Part shown: piece after piece, positions 8,921 through 19,451 of the stretch
Position numbering within the stretch: position 1 is the stretch's first letter
Layout: the number at the start of each line of letters is the position of its first letter
DNA from: Fulvimarina pelagi HTCC2506
GTDB lineage: Bacteria > Pseudomonadota > Alphaproteobacteria > Rhizobiales > Rhizobiaceae
Direction: 5' to 3'
NCBI RefSeq assembly: GCF_000153705.1
Contig: NZ_DS022272.1
Span: 1,557,839 to 1,621,838, forward strand
DNA length: 64,000 nucleotides
The notes under the pieces: model-generated
Told to the model about the DNA's origin: nothing
What the model saw: the letters and a program-made list of their open reading frames with translations, nothing else
Database searches by the model: none
Translations under genes and position numbers: made by a program

Positions 8921-10308
8921 CGACCCGCCTCGACCTCGATATCCTTCAGGGACCGAACCGAATCACGGAACGCGTCTCCTCGCACCTCAAAATTACGATA
9001 CTGGTCGAAGCTGGCGCAGGCCGGGGACAACAGCACGGCCGCCGATTTTTCGTCTTCGGCGCTGTCGCGAGCAGCGCTTGCGACAGCATTGTCGAGCGTT
9101 GCGGAAATTTCGTAAGCCACATCCTCGCCAAGGGTCGCAGCGAACGCCGGCGCCGCCTCACCAATGAGATACGCTTTGACGATTTTCGGGAAGAAACGGG
9201 AGAGTTCGGCGATGCCGCCCTCTTTCGGCAACCCACCGGCGATCCAGTAGATCCGTTCGAAAGACGCGAGCGCCGTCGCAGCCGCATCTGCATTGGTTGC
9301 CTTGGAATCGTTGATAAAAAGCGTCTTACCGATCCGTCCGACTTCTTCCATTCTGTGAGCAAGGCCCGGGAAGCTCCTCAAACCTTTGAGGATTTGCGCT
9401 TCGCCAACATCACAAAGCGTTAGCGCCGCAACGGCCGCCGCCGCGTTCTGGCCGTTGTGCCGTCCCCTCAGCGAGCCTATGCCGGTGAGATCGAAGCTTG
9501 CCTCGCTGAAACCATCCAACGCCCGCACGACGATGCCGTCGGCATAGCCGACGCCGCCGGCCACTGCGCCCTGCCCACTGATACGAACGACTGGCCGCCC
9601 GGCAGCCTCGATCCGATCCGCGATCGCGCGGCACCAGATATCATCAGCACCAATTACAGCCCGGTCCGCACCTACCACGAGCCGCTCTTTCACCGAGGCG
9701 TAGTGCTCGATCGTGCCATGTCGATCGAGATGGTCTGCGGTGAGATTGAGAAGCAGGGCGACACTCGGCTTGAGCCCCGGCGCCAGATCGATCTGGTAGG
9801 ACGAGCACTCGACGACGTAGTGCCGCTCCGGCGTCGGCTCCTGAAGCGTCAACACCGGCACGCCAATATTGCCGCCGAGTTGGGTGTCGCGCCCCGCTTC
9901 CTTCAGGCAATGTGCGATCAATGCTGTCGTCGTCGACTTGCCGTTGGTCCCGGTGATCGCGACGAAGCGAGCCTCCGGCGCTTTCGAAGCGCGCTCGCGC
10001 CCGAAGATCTCGACATCGCCGATGATCGGCACTCCGGCTGCATTGGCCAGATCGACCGACCAGTGCGGCCGCGGATGGGTCAGCGGCACGCCCGGCGAGA
10101 GCACGAATGCGGCAAGGCCGTTCCAGTCGATTTCGCGAAGGTTCTGCGTCGGGATGCCATGCGTTACAGCCTTCTCGACGCTCCCTGGGTTATCGTCGAA
10201 CGCGATCAGGTTCGCTCCGCCCTCGATCAGCGCAGAAGCCGTCGCAAGCCCCGACCCTCCGAGGCCAAAAAGGGCGACACGAAGTCCGGCAAAAGTGTCG
10301 ATCTTCAT
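8917..10308 (-). CDS. murD: UDP-N-acetylmuramoylalanine--D-glutamate ligase (MurD)
   Basis: 463-aa cytoplasmic ligase adding D-glutamate to UDP-MurNAc-L-Ala. The N-terminal Rossmann [13 protein letters not shown] lies at about 15-27, the ATP-binding [13 protein letters not shown] near 118-130, the central domain's [11 protein letters not shown] near 187, and the C-terminal [12 protein letters not shown] and [12 protein letters not shown] motifs are characteristic of MurD. It is coupled to ftsW by a 4-bp overlap and follows mraY after 4 bp. Confidence 0.96.
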   Translation of the reverse strand: MKIDTFAGLRVALFGLGGSGLATASALIEGGANLIAFDDNPGSVEKAVTHGIPTQNLREIDWNGLAAFVLSPGVPLTHPRPHWSVDLANAAGVPIIGDVEIFGRERASKAPEARFVAITGTNGKSTTTALIAHCLKEAGRDTQLGGNIGVPVLTLQEPTPERHYVVECSSYQIDLAPGLKPSVALLLNLTADHLDRHGTIEHYASVKERLVVGADRAVIGADDIWCRAIADRIEAAGRPVVRISGQGAVAGGVGYADGIVVRALDGFSEASFDLTGIGSLRGRHNGQNAAAAVAALTLCDVGEAQILKGLRSFPGLAHRMEEVGRIGKTLFINDSKATNADAAATALASFERIYWIAGGLPKEGGIAELSRFFPKIVKAYLIGEAAPAFAATLGEDVAYEISATLDNAVASAARDSAEDEKSAAVLLSPACASFDQYRNFEVRGDAFRDSVRSLKDIEVEAGR

Positions 10309-10312
10309 GGCG

Positions 10313-11395
10313 TCAGCGCAATTTCAGCGTGGAGAGCCCCACAAAGGCCAGCATGAAGGCAATGATCCAGAAACGGATCACGACCTGGCTCTCGGTCCAT
10401 CCGAGTTTCTCGAAATGGTGATGGATCGGCGCCATCAGGAATACGCGTCTGCCGGTTATCTTGAACCAGCCGACCTGTATGATGACGGACAAGGCCTCGA
10501 TCACGAAGAGACCGCCGATGATCGCGAGCACGATCTCGTGCTTGGTCGCGACGGCCACGGCACCCGTCATGCCGCCAAGCGCCAGCGAACCCGTATCGCC
10601 CATGAAGATCGCGGCAGGAGGCGCGTTGAACCACAGGAATCCGAGCCCGGCACCGATCACCGCCCCGCAGACGGGTGCCAATTCGCCGGTGCCCGCAACG
10701 TAGTGTATCTGCAAGTAGTTGGCGAAGTTCACATTGCCGGCGAGATAGGCGATCAGGCCGAGTGCGGCGACCGCGATCATGATCGGGACGATTGCCAGCC
10801 CGTCCAACCCGTCGGTGAGATTCACCGCATTGCCCGCTCCGACGATAACGAAAGCGGCAAATCCGACGTAAAACAGACCAAGATTGAACAGCAGCTCCTT
10901 CACGAAGGGGAACGCAAGCGAAGTCGCGAACGGCCCCTCTGTTCTCAACACGATGAGAAGCACTGCCATTGCCGCGATCAGAAACTCGAGCGCTAGGCGC
11001 GACTTGCCCGAAAATCCCTTGTCGCTCTGCTTCGTGACCTTGAGATAGTCGTCGTAGAAGCCGATCGCGCCGAAACCGACTGTGACCAGCAGCACGGTCC
11101 ATACGTAGATATTGGTCAGATCCGCCCAGAACAGCGTCGATACCAGAACGCCGGAGAGGATCATCAGCCCGCCCATGGTCGGCGTTCCGGCCTTCTTGAA
11201 ATGGGTCTGAGGGCCGTCGGCGCGGATCGGCTGACCTTTGCCCTGTCGTAGGCGTAGGGCTGAGATGATCGCTGGTCCGAATAGGAAGACGGTAATGAAT
11301 CCAAAGATCATCGCCGCGCCGGTGCGAAAGGTGATGTACCGAAAGACGTTGAAGACCGCGATCTGGTCGGCAAACTGTCCGAGATAGGCGATCAT
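10313..11395 (-). CDS. mraY: Phospho-N-acetylmuramoyl-pentapeptide transferase (MraY)
   Basis: 360-aa integral membrane enzyme making lipid I from undecaprenyl phosphate and UDP-MurNAc-pentapeptide. Ten membrane segments are apparent. The Mg-binding DDYLK motif near residue 115, [13 protein letters not shown] near 190, and the histidine-rich [12 protein letters not shown] near 325 are all present. Length is as expected. It starts within the last codons of murF (4-bp overlap) and ends 4 bp before murD. Confidence 0.97.
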   Translation of the reverse strand: MIAYLGQFADQIAVFNVFRYITFRTGAAMIFGFITVFLFGPAIISALRLRQGKGQPIRADGPQTHFKKAGTPTMGGLMILSGVLVSTLFWADLTNIYVWTVLLVTVGFGAIGFYDDYLKVTKQSDKGFSGKSRLALEFLIAAMAVLLIVLRTEGPFATSLAFPFVKELLFNLGLFYVGFAAFVIVGAGNAVNLTDGLDGLAIVPIMIAVAALGLIAYLAGNVNFANYLQIHYVAGTGELAPVCGAVIGAGLGFLWFNAPPAAIFMGDTGSLALGGMTGAVAVATKHEIVLAIIGGLFVIEALSVIIQVGWFKITGRRVFLMAPIHHHFEKLGWTESQVVIRFWIIAFMLAFVGLSTLKLR

Positions 11396-12909
11396 TGGGA
11401 TTGGGTCTCCGGTGCGAAATCGTGTGCCGACGTTTCTTCCGACGCGGCACGCGTTTCGCCCGCCATTCCGTTTGCGTCAAGTTGCGTAATGGGCGGATAA
11501 CGGTCAACGAGGGCCGCCACGACCTTTTCCAGTCCGATGCTTCGGGACGCCTTTACCATGATCGCGTCGCCCGCCCGCATGTCGGAGAACAGCTGCTCTT
11601 CGGCCTCCGTTGGGGTCTTGTGCGTCGTGCATTCAATTTCCTCGTCGCCAAGCGCTTCCGCGAGCGGCTTGATCTCCTCGCCCACCAGAAGAACACGGGC
11701 GATACCGGCATCCTTCAGCGGCTCCGCAAGCTCCGCGTGGAGCGTCGGGCTGTGTCCGCCGAGCTCCTTCATGTCGCCGAGGACCGCGATCCGCCGGCCA
11801 TTCTCGCTCAGTTTGGCATTGGCCAGCGTCTCGATTGCCGCTCGCATCGAGGCCGGGTTGGCGTTGTAGCTGTCGTCGAAGAGGATGATCTCGCCTCCGC
11901 CCGGCATCGGCAGTTGGAAGCGTTCGCCGCGGCCCTTCATCGCCCGCCATTCGGCGAGCGCTTCGGCAACCTTCGCGATATCGGCACCCGCGACATGCGC
12001 AGCCCCGAGAACGCAGAGCGTATTCTGCGCAAAATGTCTGCCCGGCATGGAAAGCCGAACATAGACTTCCTGACCTGCAATGTCGGCGATCAGCGCCGCA
12101 CCTTCGGCGTCGGGATCGTATTCCGTCATCCGGAAGTCGGCACCCTCGGCTTCGCCGAAGGTAAGAACATTCGTTACGCCTGCGGCCTTTGCGGCGGCAG
12201 CAAGCCGCATGCACTTCGCATCGTCCGCGTTGATGATCGCCGAGCCACCGGGAACGATACCCTCGAAAATCTCGGCCTTGGCATCGGCGATCTCATCGAG
12301 ATCACGGAAATGGCCGAGATGGGCCGCCGCGATCAGCGTGACGATTGCGGCGTGCGGGCGGACCAGTTTCACAAGCGGCCGGATCTCGCCAGGATGGTTC
12401 ATGCCGATCTCGAAGATCGCGAAACGGCTGTCCGCGGGCAGTCGCGCGAGGCTGAGCGGCACGCCCCAGTGGTTGTTGAAGGAGGCGACACTCGCATGGA
12501 CGGAGCCGCAGGCTGAGAGCCCCTGCCGCAGCGCCTCCTTCGTCGTCGTCTTGCCGACGCTTCCCGTCACCGCGATGATCTTCGCCTTCGAGCGGGCACG
12601 AGCCGCCTCGGCTAACCGGCCGAGTGCCGCCAGCACGTCGTCGACGACGAGCATCGGCGCCTGCATCCGTCCGAGCGCCGGCAGGCGCTTTTCCGAGACG
12701 ACATGAAGCGCAGCGCCGGCCCGTCGCGCATTGGTGAGGAAATCATGGCCGTCGAACCGGTCGCCGGCGATCGCGAAGAAGGCATCGCCTTCCTTGAGCG
12801 ATCGGCTATCGATGGAGATCCCCGTGATACCGCCCGGCAGATCCATTCCCACCGGTCGGGCGCGCATGGCCTCAATCAGTACACCGGTTTCCCAGAGAAA
12901 ATCGGTCAC
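11392..12909 (-). CDS. murF: UDP-MurNAc-tripeptide--D-alanyl-D-alanine ligase (MurF)
   Basis: 505-aa cytoplasmic ligase adding D-Ala-D-Ala to UDP-MurNAc-tripeptide. ATP P-loop [13 protein letters not shown] near residue 115; [13 protein letters not shown] and [11 protein letters not shown] in the central domain; [15 protein letters not shown] near 345 begins the C-terminal domain. The last 25 residues are a glutamate/serine-rich tail that extends beyond the usual end of the family and looks disordered. Coupled by 4-bp overlaps to both murE and mraY. Confidence 0.96.
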   Translation of the reverse strand: MTDFLWETGVLIEAMRARPVGMDLPGGITGISIDSRSLKEGDAFFAIAGDRFDGHDFLTNARRAGAALHVVSEKRLPALGRMQAPMLVVDDVLAALGRLAEAARARSKAKIIAVTGSVGKTTTKEALRQGLSACGSVHASVASFNNHWGVPLSLARLPADSRFAIFEIGMNHPGEIRPLVKLVRPHAAIVTLIAAAHLGHFRDLDEIADAKAEIFEGIVPGGSAIINADDAKCMRLAAAAKAAGVTNVLTFGEAEGADFRMTEYDPDAEGAALIADIAGQEVYVRLSMPGRHFAQNTLCVLGAAHVAGADIAKVAEALAEWRAMKGRGERFQLPMPGGGEIILFDDSYNANPASMRAAIETLANAKLSENGRRIAVLGDMKELGGHSPTLHAELAEPLKDAGIARVLLVGEEIKPLAEALGDEEIECTTHKTPTEAEEQLFSDMRAGDAIMVKASRSIGLEKVVAALVDRYPPITQLDANGMAGETRAASEETSAHDFAPETQSQ

Positions 12910-14357
12910 GCCTTCGTCTCCGTGATGGCTCGTCGCACTTCTTCGTGGTCGCTGAAGGGATGGTTTATGCTGCCGACCATCTGGCCGGTCTCATGCCCCT
13001 TGCCGGCGACGATGACGGTATCGCCGGTCCGCGCCTCGCCGACAGCAGCGCGGATTGCCTCGCGTCGGTCGCCAATCTCGCGAGCTTCTCCTGCAGCTGC
13101 CATGATCTCGGACCGGATCACCGCCGGGTCCTCGCTTCGTGGATTGTCGTCGGTCACGATGACGACGTCCGCGAGCCTGTTCGCGATCTCGCCCATCATT
13201 GGGCGCTTTGTCTTGTCTCGGTCTCCGCCGCAGCCCATCACCAGGATAACCCTTCCGGTAGTGAACGGCCGGACCGCACGGAGCACGTGTTCGAGCGCTT
13301 CTGGCTTGTGTGCATAGTCGACGAAGACCGGAACGCCGCCCGCCGTCATACCCGCTTTCTCCAACCGCCCGGATGCGCCTTTCAGATTTTCCAAGGTTTC
13401 GAGCGCCGCCTTTACGGGTGTTCCCGTCACGATGGCGAGACCCGCAGCGACGAGCGCGTTCGACATCTGGAATTCACCTGCGAGCGGCAGCACGACGCGC
13501 TGGATTCCGTCCGGCGTCTTCACCTCGGCCACCTGCCGTTCGCGCTCGTGTTCAAGCCGTTTCAGCGCGAGAAGCGAACCGTTCCGCCCAACGGTCCGTA
13601 CATCGCAACCGACACCGGTCGCGACCTCGATCGCCCGTCCCGACCACTGGTCATCCGTGTTGATCACCGCCGGTGCGCCCTTTGGCAGGAGGCGCGTAAA
13701 AAGACCCATCTTGGCCGTAAAATAGCTTTCGAGATCCGGATGATAGTCGAGATGGTCGTGTCCGAGGTTTGTGAAGCCGCCCGCCGCGAGCCGCACCCCG
13801 TCGAGGCGGAACTGGTCTATGCCGTGGCTGGAAGCTTCCATCGACGCATGGGTCACGCCCTCGCCCTCGAGGCTCGCCAGAAGCTCGGCGAGCGCCACCG
13901 GGTCCGGTGTCGTCAGCGTGCCGTAGTCGTTGCGGCTCGGTGAGACAACGCCCGTCGTCCCGATCGAAGCCGCTTTGAGGCCAGTCGCCGTCCAGATCTG
14001 GCGCAAGAAAGAAGCGATCGAGGTCTTGCCCGCAGTCCCGGTCACGGCGACCATCGTCTCCGGCTGTTTCTCGTAGAAACGCGCGGCCATCTTCGCGGCG
14101 GACAGTCTGGGGTTGTCAGCGCGTATGACCGGAAGATCGGTTTCCACGACGGCATCGCTACTGGTTAGGACGGCAACGGCGCCTTTCGCCTTCGCGTCCT
14201 CGATAAAGCGTGCGCCGTCGACCTTGGACCCTGAAACCGCGACGAAAAGGAAACCTTCGCCCACCGCGCGCGAATCGAGTGTCAGGCCCGAGATTTCAGT
14301 CTTGTCTAAATTGTCCGGCGCGTGGGCGATACCGTTGGCGAGGCGTGCGAGATTCAT
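12906..14357 (-). CDS. murE: UDP-MurNAc-L-Ala-D-Glu--meso-diaminopimelate ligase (MurE)
   Basis: 483-aa cytoplasmic ligase. The P-loop reads [13 protein letters not shown] near residue 106. The DNPR motif within [10 protein letters not shown] near 400 is the recognised signature for meso-diaminopimelate rather than lysine, so the peptidoglycan is predicted to be the Gram-negative A1-gamma type. GHETGQ near the C terminus is also typical. It starts 147 bp downstream of ftsI, the largest spacing on the ftsI side of the cluster, which could hold an internal promoter or a processing site; I found no convincing promoter there. Confidence 0.96.
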   Translation of the reverse strand: MNLARLANGIAHAPDNLDKTEISGLTLDSRAVGEGFLFVAVSGSKVDGARFIEDAKAKGAVAVLTSSDAVVETDLPVIRADNPRLSAAKMAARFYEKQPETMVAVTGTAGKTSIASFLRQIWTATGLKAASIGTTGVVSPSRNDYGTLTTPDPVALAELLASLEGEGVTHASMEASSHGIDQFRLDGVRLAAGGFTNLGHDHLDYHPDLESYFTAKMGLFTRLLPKGAPAVINTDDQWSGRAIEVATGVGCDVRTVGRNGSLLALKRLEHERERQVAEVKTPDGIQRVVLPLAGEFQMSNALVAAGLAIVTGTPVKAALETLENLKGASGRLEKAGMTAGGVPVFVDYAHKPEALEHVLRAVRPFTTGRVILVMGCGGDRDKTKRPMMGEIANRLADVVIVTDDNPRSEDPAVIRSEIMAAAGEAREIGDRREAIRAAVGEARTGDTVIVAGKGHETGQMVGSINHPFSDHEEVRRAITETKA

Positions 14358-14504
14358 GCGTCTTCAAGTCCGGTTGCGAGCTGTCCGATCGGCGTCGTCT
14401 CTCACCGTCCGACCTCTTCATGCAACAAGGGTGTTGCGCAAACCGGGATTTCAAACTCGCGCGGCGGGAATAGGGCGAGATCGCCATCCTACCGCGCGCA
14501 ATCC

Positions 14505-16232
14505 TCAGTAGGAGACGAGCAGCGTCTCTCCGGTCGGCCCGAGATCAGGCTTGACCTTCAGGAGCGCGGCGGCCCGGCGTATGACGTTGCCGACGGTAGG
14601 CGCGGCATTCATGCCGGCCGTTGCGTAGTATTTGCCGGGCTCCGGCTTCGGCTCGTCGATGAAGACGAGAACGACATAGCGCGGATCGTCCATGGGGAAG
14701 GCGGAAAGAAAAGCGTTGAACTTCTTGGTGTTGGAATAGCGCCCGTTTTCCACCTTGTTCGCGGTCCCGGTCTTGCCACCCACCCCGTAGCCGTCGATCT
14801 CGGCATAGTTGCCCGAGCCGCGTTGATCCTCAACGTTGAGCCGGAAAAGGTGCCGCATGTCGGCGCTCGTCTTCGGCGAGACCACCTGCTTTGCCAACAC
14901 CATGGCATCGTCTTCGCCGCGCGGCATGAAAGTCGGCGGGATCCATACCCCTCCATTAACCAGCGCAGCGGCAGCAACCGCCGTTTGCAGCGGCGTCGTC
15001 GAAACGCCATGGCCGTAGGAGATCGTGATCGAATTGACCTGCTTCCACTCCTTCGGTTGGGTGGGCGTCGCCACCTCCGGCAACTCGGTCGGCAGCTTCG
15101 TGAGAAGCCCCATGCGGGTCAGGAAATCCTGGTGTCCCTGGATGCCGACGATCTCGGCCTCTTTGGCCGAACCAATATTCGAGGAGTAGATGAACACCTC
15201 TTCGAGTGTCAGCACCCGATGCTTCCCGTGGAAGTCCGAAATACGGTGTCCGCCGATATAGATCGGCTTCGACGCGTCGAAGCGTGATTGGAGGTTGGCT
15301 TCGCCCGAATCCAGCGCCATGGCGCTGGTAAAGGCCTTGAAGGTCGAACCCATCTCGAAAAGCCCGGCGGAGGTCCGGTTCATCCGGTCTTTCTCGAGCG
15401 CCTGCTTCGGATCGTTGGGATCGTAGTCCGGCAACGAGGTCATAGCGATGACTTCGCCCGTCTTCACGTCGAGAACCACACCGCCGGCCGCGATCGAGCG
15501 ATAGCGAGTCATCGCGGCAGCGAGTTCGTCCCGCAGAATATGCTGGACGCGCAGATCGATCGAGAGCGCGACCGGCTCCATCTCGGCATCGATTGCGAGA
15601 CCCGAATTCTGGAGTGCCAGATAACCCTGGTCGTCGAGATACTTCTCCATGCCGGCAATACCCTGATTGTCGACATTGACATGGCCGGTGACGAAGCCCG
15701 CGGTCGGGCCACCGGGATAGAAGCGCTTCTTCTCGGTTCGGAAGCCAATACCCGGTACGCCGAGATCGAGGATCGCCTGCTGCTGGCTTGGTGTCAGCTC
15801 ACGCCGCAGCCAAAGGAAGCCCGCATCGCTCGACAGATTGTCGTAGAGCCATTTCGGTTCGAGATCAGGCAGGACCGAGAGCAGAAGCTCGCTCGCTTCG
15901 TTTGCGTCCACGATCTTCTTCGGCTCGGCGAAAAGCGACGCGACCTTGATATCTGTCGCTAGCACCTGACCATTCCGGTCGACGAGATCGGGGCGCGAGG
16001 CCATGATCTGATCGGCGGCGCGAAACGCTGTGATGCGCTCGTTCGGCACCGTTCCCCAAGTCACGAGCCTCGCCCCGATAACGGCATAGACGCCGATGAA
16101 GAGCATGATCGCGATGACGAAACGGCTCTTGTTCCCTGGCACAGCCGATAATCGGTCGAAACGCCTCGGCGTTGCGGGCGTCTGCTGCTTACGCGCTACG
16201 AGATCGGGCAGGAGAAAGCGCGGACGGGCCAT
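14505..16232 (-). CDS. ftsI: Peptidoglycan D,D-transpeptidase FtsI (PBP3)
   Basis: 575-aa single-pass inner-membrane protein that cross-links septal peptidoglycan. A cytoplasmic basic stretch and a membrane anchor lie at about residues 37-57, then a PBP dimerisation domain and the transpeptidase domain. The active-site motifs are all present: the SxxK in GSTFKAFT near residue 290, SSN in YSSNIGSAK near 350, and KTG in GGKTGTANK near 490. The ATG shares one base with the ftsL stop codon (TAATG), so the two are translationally coupled. Confidence 0.95.
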   Translation of the reverse strand: MARPRFLLPDLVARKQQTPATPRRFDRLSAVPGNKSRFVIAIMLFIGVYAVIGARLVTWGTVPNERITAFRAADQIMASRPDLVDRNGQVLATDIKVASLFAEPKKIVDANEASELLLSVLPDLEPKWLYDNLSSDAGFLWLRRELTPSQQQAILDLGVPGIGFRTEKKRFYPGGPTAGFVTGHVNVDNQGIAGMEKYLDDQGYLALQNSGLAIDAEMEPVALSIDLRVQHILRDELAAAMTRYRSIAAGGVVLDVKTGEVIAMTSLPDYDPNDPKQALEKDRMNRTSAGLFEMGSTFKAFTSAMALDSGEANLQSRFDASKPIYIGGHRISDFHGKHRVLTLEEVFIYSSNIGSAKEAEIVGIQGHQDFLTRMGLLTKLPTELPEVATPTQPKEWKQVNSITISYGHGVSTTPLQTAVAAAALVNGGVWIPPTFMPRGEDDAMVLAKQVVSPKTSADMRHLFRLNVEDQRGSGNYAEIDGYGVGGKTGTANKVENGRYSNTKKFNAFLSAFPMDDPRYVVLVFIDEPKPEPGKYYATAGMNAAPTVGNVIRRAAALLKVKPDLGPTGETLLVSY

Positions 16233-16588
16233 TAGCGACCGACCACGTCGTTCGAGGCGACAAGCTCGGCGCCGATTTCATCGGTATCCGGTGCCTTCGG
16301 CTCCGGCGGTGCCGGCAGCTGGTGCTCGGCGACTATCTGATCGGGCCGAACGGTGACCAGCTTCAGCTCATCTGCATAGGTCTCGCTCAGCGACTGCAAA
16401 CGACCGGGCTGATTCAGCAGCGTCCAGTCGGCTGAGAGGATGGCGATCGTCTCCTTCTCGGCCGCGATCTTGCGTTCCATCTTACGGATCTCGGTCTCGA
16501 CGAGATCGGCATCGTGCTTGACGTGAAACGTCCAGGATGCGGCGCTGATGAGCGCGACGATCGAGAGGATGTCCAGGGTTCTCATCAT
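16232..16588 (-). CDS. ftsL: Cell division protein FtsL
   Basis: 118-aa bitopic division protein, recognised by position between rsmH and ftsI and by layout. The very short cytoplasmic N terminus (MMRTLD) precedes one membrane helix at about residues 6-22, a periplasmic coiled coil at about 30-65 (EIRKMERKIAAEKETIAIL), and a proline-rich tail. FtsL scaffolds FtsB/FtsQ and activates FtsWI. The start at 16588 gives a 7-bp gap from rsmH; a tandem ATG at 16585 is the alternative. A longer upstream extension of this frame runs inside rsmH and is not used. Confidence 0.85.
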   Translation of the reverse strand: MMRTLDILSIVALISAASWTFHVKHDADLVETEIRKMERKIAAEKETIAILSADWTLLNQPGRLQSLSETYADELKLVTVRPDQIVAEHQLPAPPEPKAPDTDEIGAELVASNDVVGR

Positions 16589-16595
16589 GGTAGGG

Positions 16596-17615
16596 TCAAA
16601 TCCTCGACAGGTCTGCAAGATCGGGCAATGAAGCAAAGGCGAGGTCGCCGCTCCGGGGCGCGGCCTCGAGCCTTGTACCGAAGCGGAGCTTGGCCGAGCG
16701 GGCACGCGGATTGTCCGCAGCCTCGCGCTCGCTGGCGGCAACCGCCTTGTTGCGGGCCGAGAACGTCGGCACTTCGGGCATGACGTCCGGCAGGTGGCGA
16801 GAGCCGCCCTGTGTGCCGGCGCGATCGAGGAAGAACCGCTTGACGATGCGGTCTTCCAACGAATGAAACGAGACGACGACGAGCCGGCCGCCCGGCTTCA
16901 GCAGCCCTTCGGCCGCGACCAATGCTCGGGCGAGTTCGCCTAGTTCGTCGTTGACGAAGATCCGCAGCGCCTGAAAACAGCGGGTCGCCGGATCGATCTT
17001 TTCGTGTTTGCCGCGGCCCACCGCCTTGCCGACCACACCGGCGAGATCGAGCGTGCGGACAAATGGCTTCGCCTCGCGCCGCGCAACGATCGCCCTCGCA
17101 GCCCGGCCGGCGTGACGCTCGTCGCCGAGAAAGTTGAAGATGCGTGCGAGATCGCCGACGGAGAGTGTGTTTACGACGTCGGCCGCCGTCGCCCCATGAT
17201 TTCCCATGCGCATGTCGAGCGGACCGTCCTTCTGGAAGGAAAAGCCCCGCTCCGCCTTGTCGATCTGCATGGAGGAAACGCCGACATCGAGGACGATCCC
17301 GTCGATCGCGCCCTGCCGGTCGGAGAGGAGCGAGCCCATCGCGCCGAACCGGCCGGCGACCGGCGTCAGCCGCCCATTGCTCTCTCCTGCAAGCGCCCGC
17401 GCCGTCTCGATCGCCGTCGGATCGCGGTCGATCGCGATCACCTCGGCCCCTGCGCCGAGGATCGCCCGCGTGTACCCGCCGGCACCGAAGGTGCCGTCGA
17501 CGATGGTTTCGCCCGCATTCGGCGCAAGCGCCTCGATAACTTCGGCGAGAAGGACGGGAACGTGAGGGGTCAGTCCGCCAATGGTCGAGCTTGTGGGCTC
17601 GCCATGACCCGTCAT
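16596..17615 (-). CDS. rsmH: 16S rRNA (cytosine1402-N4)-methyltransferase RsmH (MraW)
   Basis: 339-aa SAM-dependent enzyme that methylates C1402 in the ribosomal P site. The start region reads [13 protein letters not shown], the SAM motif is [13 protein letters not shown] near residue 42, [10 protein letters not shown] near 110, and the C-terminal [13 protein letters not shown] near 255 is characteristic. The ATG at 17615 overlaps the mraZ stop by 4 bp; this is preferred over upstream in-frame starts that would run through mraZ. Confidence 0.95.
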   Translation of the reverse strand: MTGHGEPTSSTIGGLTPHVPVLLAEVIEALAPNAGETIVDGTFGAGGYTRAILGAGAEVIAIDRDPTAIETARALAGESNGRLTPVAGRFGAMGSLLSDRQGAIDGIVLDVGVSSMQIDKAERGFSFQKDGPLDMRMGNHGATAADVVNTLSVGDLARIFNFLGDERHAGRAARAIVARREAKPFVRTLDLAGVVGKAVGRGKHEKIDPATRCFQALRIFVNDELGELARALVAAEGLLKPGGRLVVVSFHSLEDRIVKRFFLDRAGTQGGSRHLPDVMPEVPTFSARNKAVAASEREAADNPRARSAKLRFGTRLEAAPRSGDLAFASLPDLADLSRI

Positions 17616-18076
17616 CGTTCCGCCGTTCCCGCCGACCTCGTACCGGCAGCCCTCGGCTGCGACTGCCGTTCGCGCAGCGCCGCGAGCTTTTCCTCGAAGT
17701 CCTCCGGCCGCCACAGCTGAAACATCTTGCCGACACCGACGAATGTCGCCTTGTCGGTGATCCCGGTGTGGTCGCGAATGAGATCGTTGATCACGATGCG
17801 CCCTTCCGAGTCTGTCTTGAGATAGGTTCCATCGCCATAGGCGAGGATCGCAAGCTCCTGATACTCCTGAGAAAACGGATCCAGCGTCTCCATTTTCGAT
17901 TCGAAATGACTCATCAGTTCCGAGCCACCGATGTTCATCACCGGCAGGTAGAGATCCCGCATCGTGAAAAGGTCGCGAATGCCGCGAGACGCAAGCACCT
18001 GCCGATAGGCTGCTGGAACGGATATGCGCCCCTTGGTGTCGACGCCGTGAGTGAAGTGAGAGAGAAACCGGTCCAT
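17612..18076 (-). CDS. mraZ: Transcriptional regulator MraZ
   Basis: 154-aa nucleoid-associated repressor of the dcw cluster, first gene of the operon. It contains two SpoVT/AbrB-like repeats, the first at [16 protein letters not shown] (about 14-29) and the second in [18 protein letters not shown] (about 87-104). The family binds TGGGN direct repeats at its own promoter, and such repeats are visible upstream at 18275-18299. The C-terminal 30 residues are basic and look disordered. The 5' untranslated region from the proposed promoter is about 180 nt. Confidence 0.93.
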   Translation of the reverse strand: MDRFLSHFTHGVDTKGRISVPAAYRQVLASRGIRDLFTMRDLYLPVMNIGGSELMSHFESKMETLDPFSQEYQELAILAYGDGTYLKTDSEGRIVINDLIRDHTGITDKATFVGVGKMFQLWRPEDFEEKLAALRERQSQPRAAGTRSAGTAER

Positions 18077-18265
18077 CAGACGAGGCTCGCCCCCTGGCCT
18101 GCGGCTCGGCGCTCATCGAAAGCTCCTCTGGTTTCGCACTGACGCAAGACACAGCCTCTCCAGCGATGCGCACGGAACCGCCGCACCGGATCGGACGCAG
18201 TCGAATTTCTGCGTCAGCGGGATGCTCGAAAATGGGCCGACTAGACCCTTCGGAAGATGGCTCAG

Positions 18266-18294
18266 GGGATATCATGGGCCCCCATGGGCGTCAA
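18266..18294 (-). promoter_or_regulatory. Proposed mraZ/dcw operon promoter
   Basis: On the minus strand TTGACG (18294-18289) and TATCCC (18271-18266) are separated by exactly 17 bp. This fits a housekeeping sigma promoter with a good -35 and a weak -10. Its position about 190 bp upstream of mraZ and its complete overlap with the MraZ repeats support it. No transcription data are available here, so the start site is inferred. Confidence 0.5.
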
Positions 18295-18299
18295 TGGTG
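18275..18299 (+). promoter_or_regulatory. MraZ operator: three TGGGN-type repeats at 10-bp spacing
   Basis: On the plus strand TGGGC (18275-18279), TGGGC (18285-18289) and TGGTG (18295-18299) are each separated by 5 bp, giving a 10-bp helical repeat. MraZ is known to bind TGGGN repeats with 5-bp spacers at the start of dcw clusters. The repeats cover the -35 and spacer of the proposed promoter, so bound MraZ would block RNA polymerase and give autorepression. Confidence 0.7.
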
Positions 18300-18354
18300 A
18301 GAGGCATGCCACACCCGCTTCGTGCAGGTGTTGTCGAAGATGCCGCCACAATGG

Positions 18355-18370
18355 TTAAAGTCCCGTTAAC
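18355..18370. promoter_or_regulatory. CtrA-type box upstream of mraZ
   Basis: TTAA at 18355-18358 and TTAAC at 18366-18370 are separated by 7 bp, an exact match to the CtrA consensus TTAA-N7-TTAAC. It lies about 60 bp upstream of the proposed dcw -35 element. CtrA is the master cell-cycle regulator of Rhizobiales and Caulobacter and is known to control division genes, so a role in timing dcw transcription is plausible. It could instead act toward the plus-strand microgene at 18701. Confidence 0.5.
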
Positions 18371-18700
18371 ATTGACAAAATCATACCCGGACGAGAGATC
18401 TATGCAGCTGCTGGAGGTGTTGCGCTTTCGCAGCGGCAACCCCCGCGAAAGGTGTGGCGCAAGATGCTTCCACGCATCTCGGCAGCCGACTAATAACCTT
18501 TCGGGACTTTGTCATGGACCTAACATTCTGACCCGCTTCGACACGAATGGACGGACTCGGTCCGCAGACCGGCCGGTACCACCGAACCGAAATTAACCCT
18601 GAAAGTCAGTCATCCTGACGGGATTGAAACTTCGCCGCATTCGAGCCGTAGTGGTTTCATCGAAGTCGGAGGGACGAACCGACTGACGGGAAAGTCCATT

Positions 18701-18844
18701 ATGCGTTTGCCGTTCAACGACAACCGTCCTCCATGGGACCGACCTTTCGATATGCGGCGGGTACTTGTCTGGTGGTCGATCACCGCTCTGCTTGCTTTAT
18801 TCTGGTCCTTCACCGGAATGTGGCTTTACGACCTTCTCACCTGA
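18701..18844 (+). CDS. 47-aa single-pass membrane microprotein
   Basis: ATG at 18701 to TGA at 18842-18844, preceded by GGGAAAG about 8 nt upstream. The product starts MRLPFNDNRPPWDRP, then has one hydrophobic helix at about residues 20-46 with several aromatic residues (VLVWWSITALLALFW and GMWLYDLL). The polar, proline-rich N terminus and hydrophobic C terminus suggest a tail- or signal-anchored protein. No family is recognised. It is divergent from mraZ and convergent with rnpB. Codon use looks ordinary for the region. Confidence 0.55.
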   Translation: MRLPFNDNRPPWDRPFDMRRVLVWWSITALLALFWSFTGMWLYDLLT

Positions 18845-18987
18845 AAGGGAGACCCGAGGGCTTTTCGCTTCGCGGTCATACGCGGATAGGCGCCGCGCCT
18901 CGGCTCAAACGTCTCCTCATTGCGCACGGCCCGCCACGACTCTCGCTGCTGTCCTTTACGATACCGGCGTCCGCAGGCTTCTCGCCG

Positions 18988-19450
18988 AAGGGGAGCGTCA
19001 GCCGGCCTGTAAGCCGGGTTCTGTACGCATGAACCCGTCAAGGCGCATGCGCGGCGACCATTCCTCTGGGACGTTCCTTGCGGAACGCCTCGAGCAACCC
19101 ACCCGGACGGCTGTCCCGGAGCTGATGGAAGGCTTGCGCCATCCGCGCCGTCCCTATTCGGTCTTGCTCCCGGTGGGGCTTGCCGTGCCGCCTTCGTTAC
19201 CGAAGACGCGGTGGGCTCTTACCCCACCGTTTCACCCTTACCCCGCCATCAGTGCGGCCGGCTATCGCCCATGCGTTCCCATGGCTCTCGGCCGAACTGA
19301 AGGCGGGGCGGTCTGTTTTCTGTGGCGCTTTCCCTGAGGTTTCCCTCGCCGGAGGTTATCCGGCACCGTTTCTCCGTGGAGCCCGGACTTTCCTCTCCCG
19401 CCGCCTTTCGGCTCATGACGGGAGCGGCCGCCCAGCCAGCTGACGCTTCC
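18988..19450 (-). ncRNA. rnpB: RNase P RNA, bacterial class A
   Basis: Transcribed leftwards. The 5' segment GGAAGCGTCAGC (about 19450-19439) pairs with GCTGACGCTCC near the 3' end (18993-19003) to form helix P1. Just inside lie hallmark conserved pieces: GAGGAAAGTCCGGGCTCC near 19400-19385 and AGAACCCGGCTTACAGGCC near 19022-19005, which carries the universally conserved 3' core including ACAGAA-like and tRNA-CCA-binding regions. The length of about 460 nt is somewhat long for alphaproteobacteria. It processes the 5' ends of pre-tRNAs. The exact ends are estimates from P1 pairing. Confidence 0.9.
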
Positions 19451-19451
19451 G

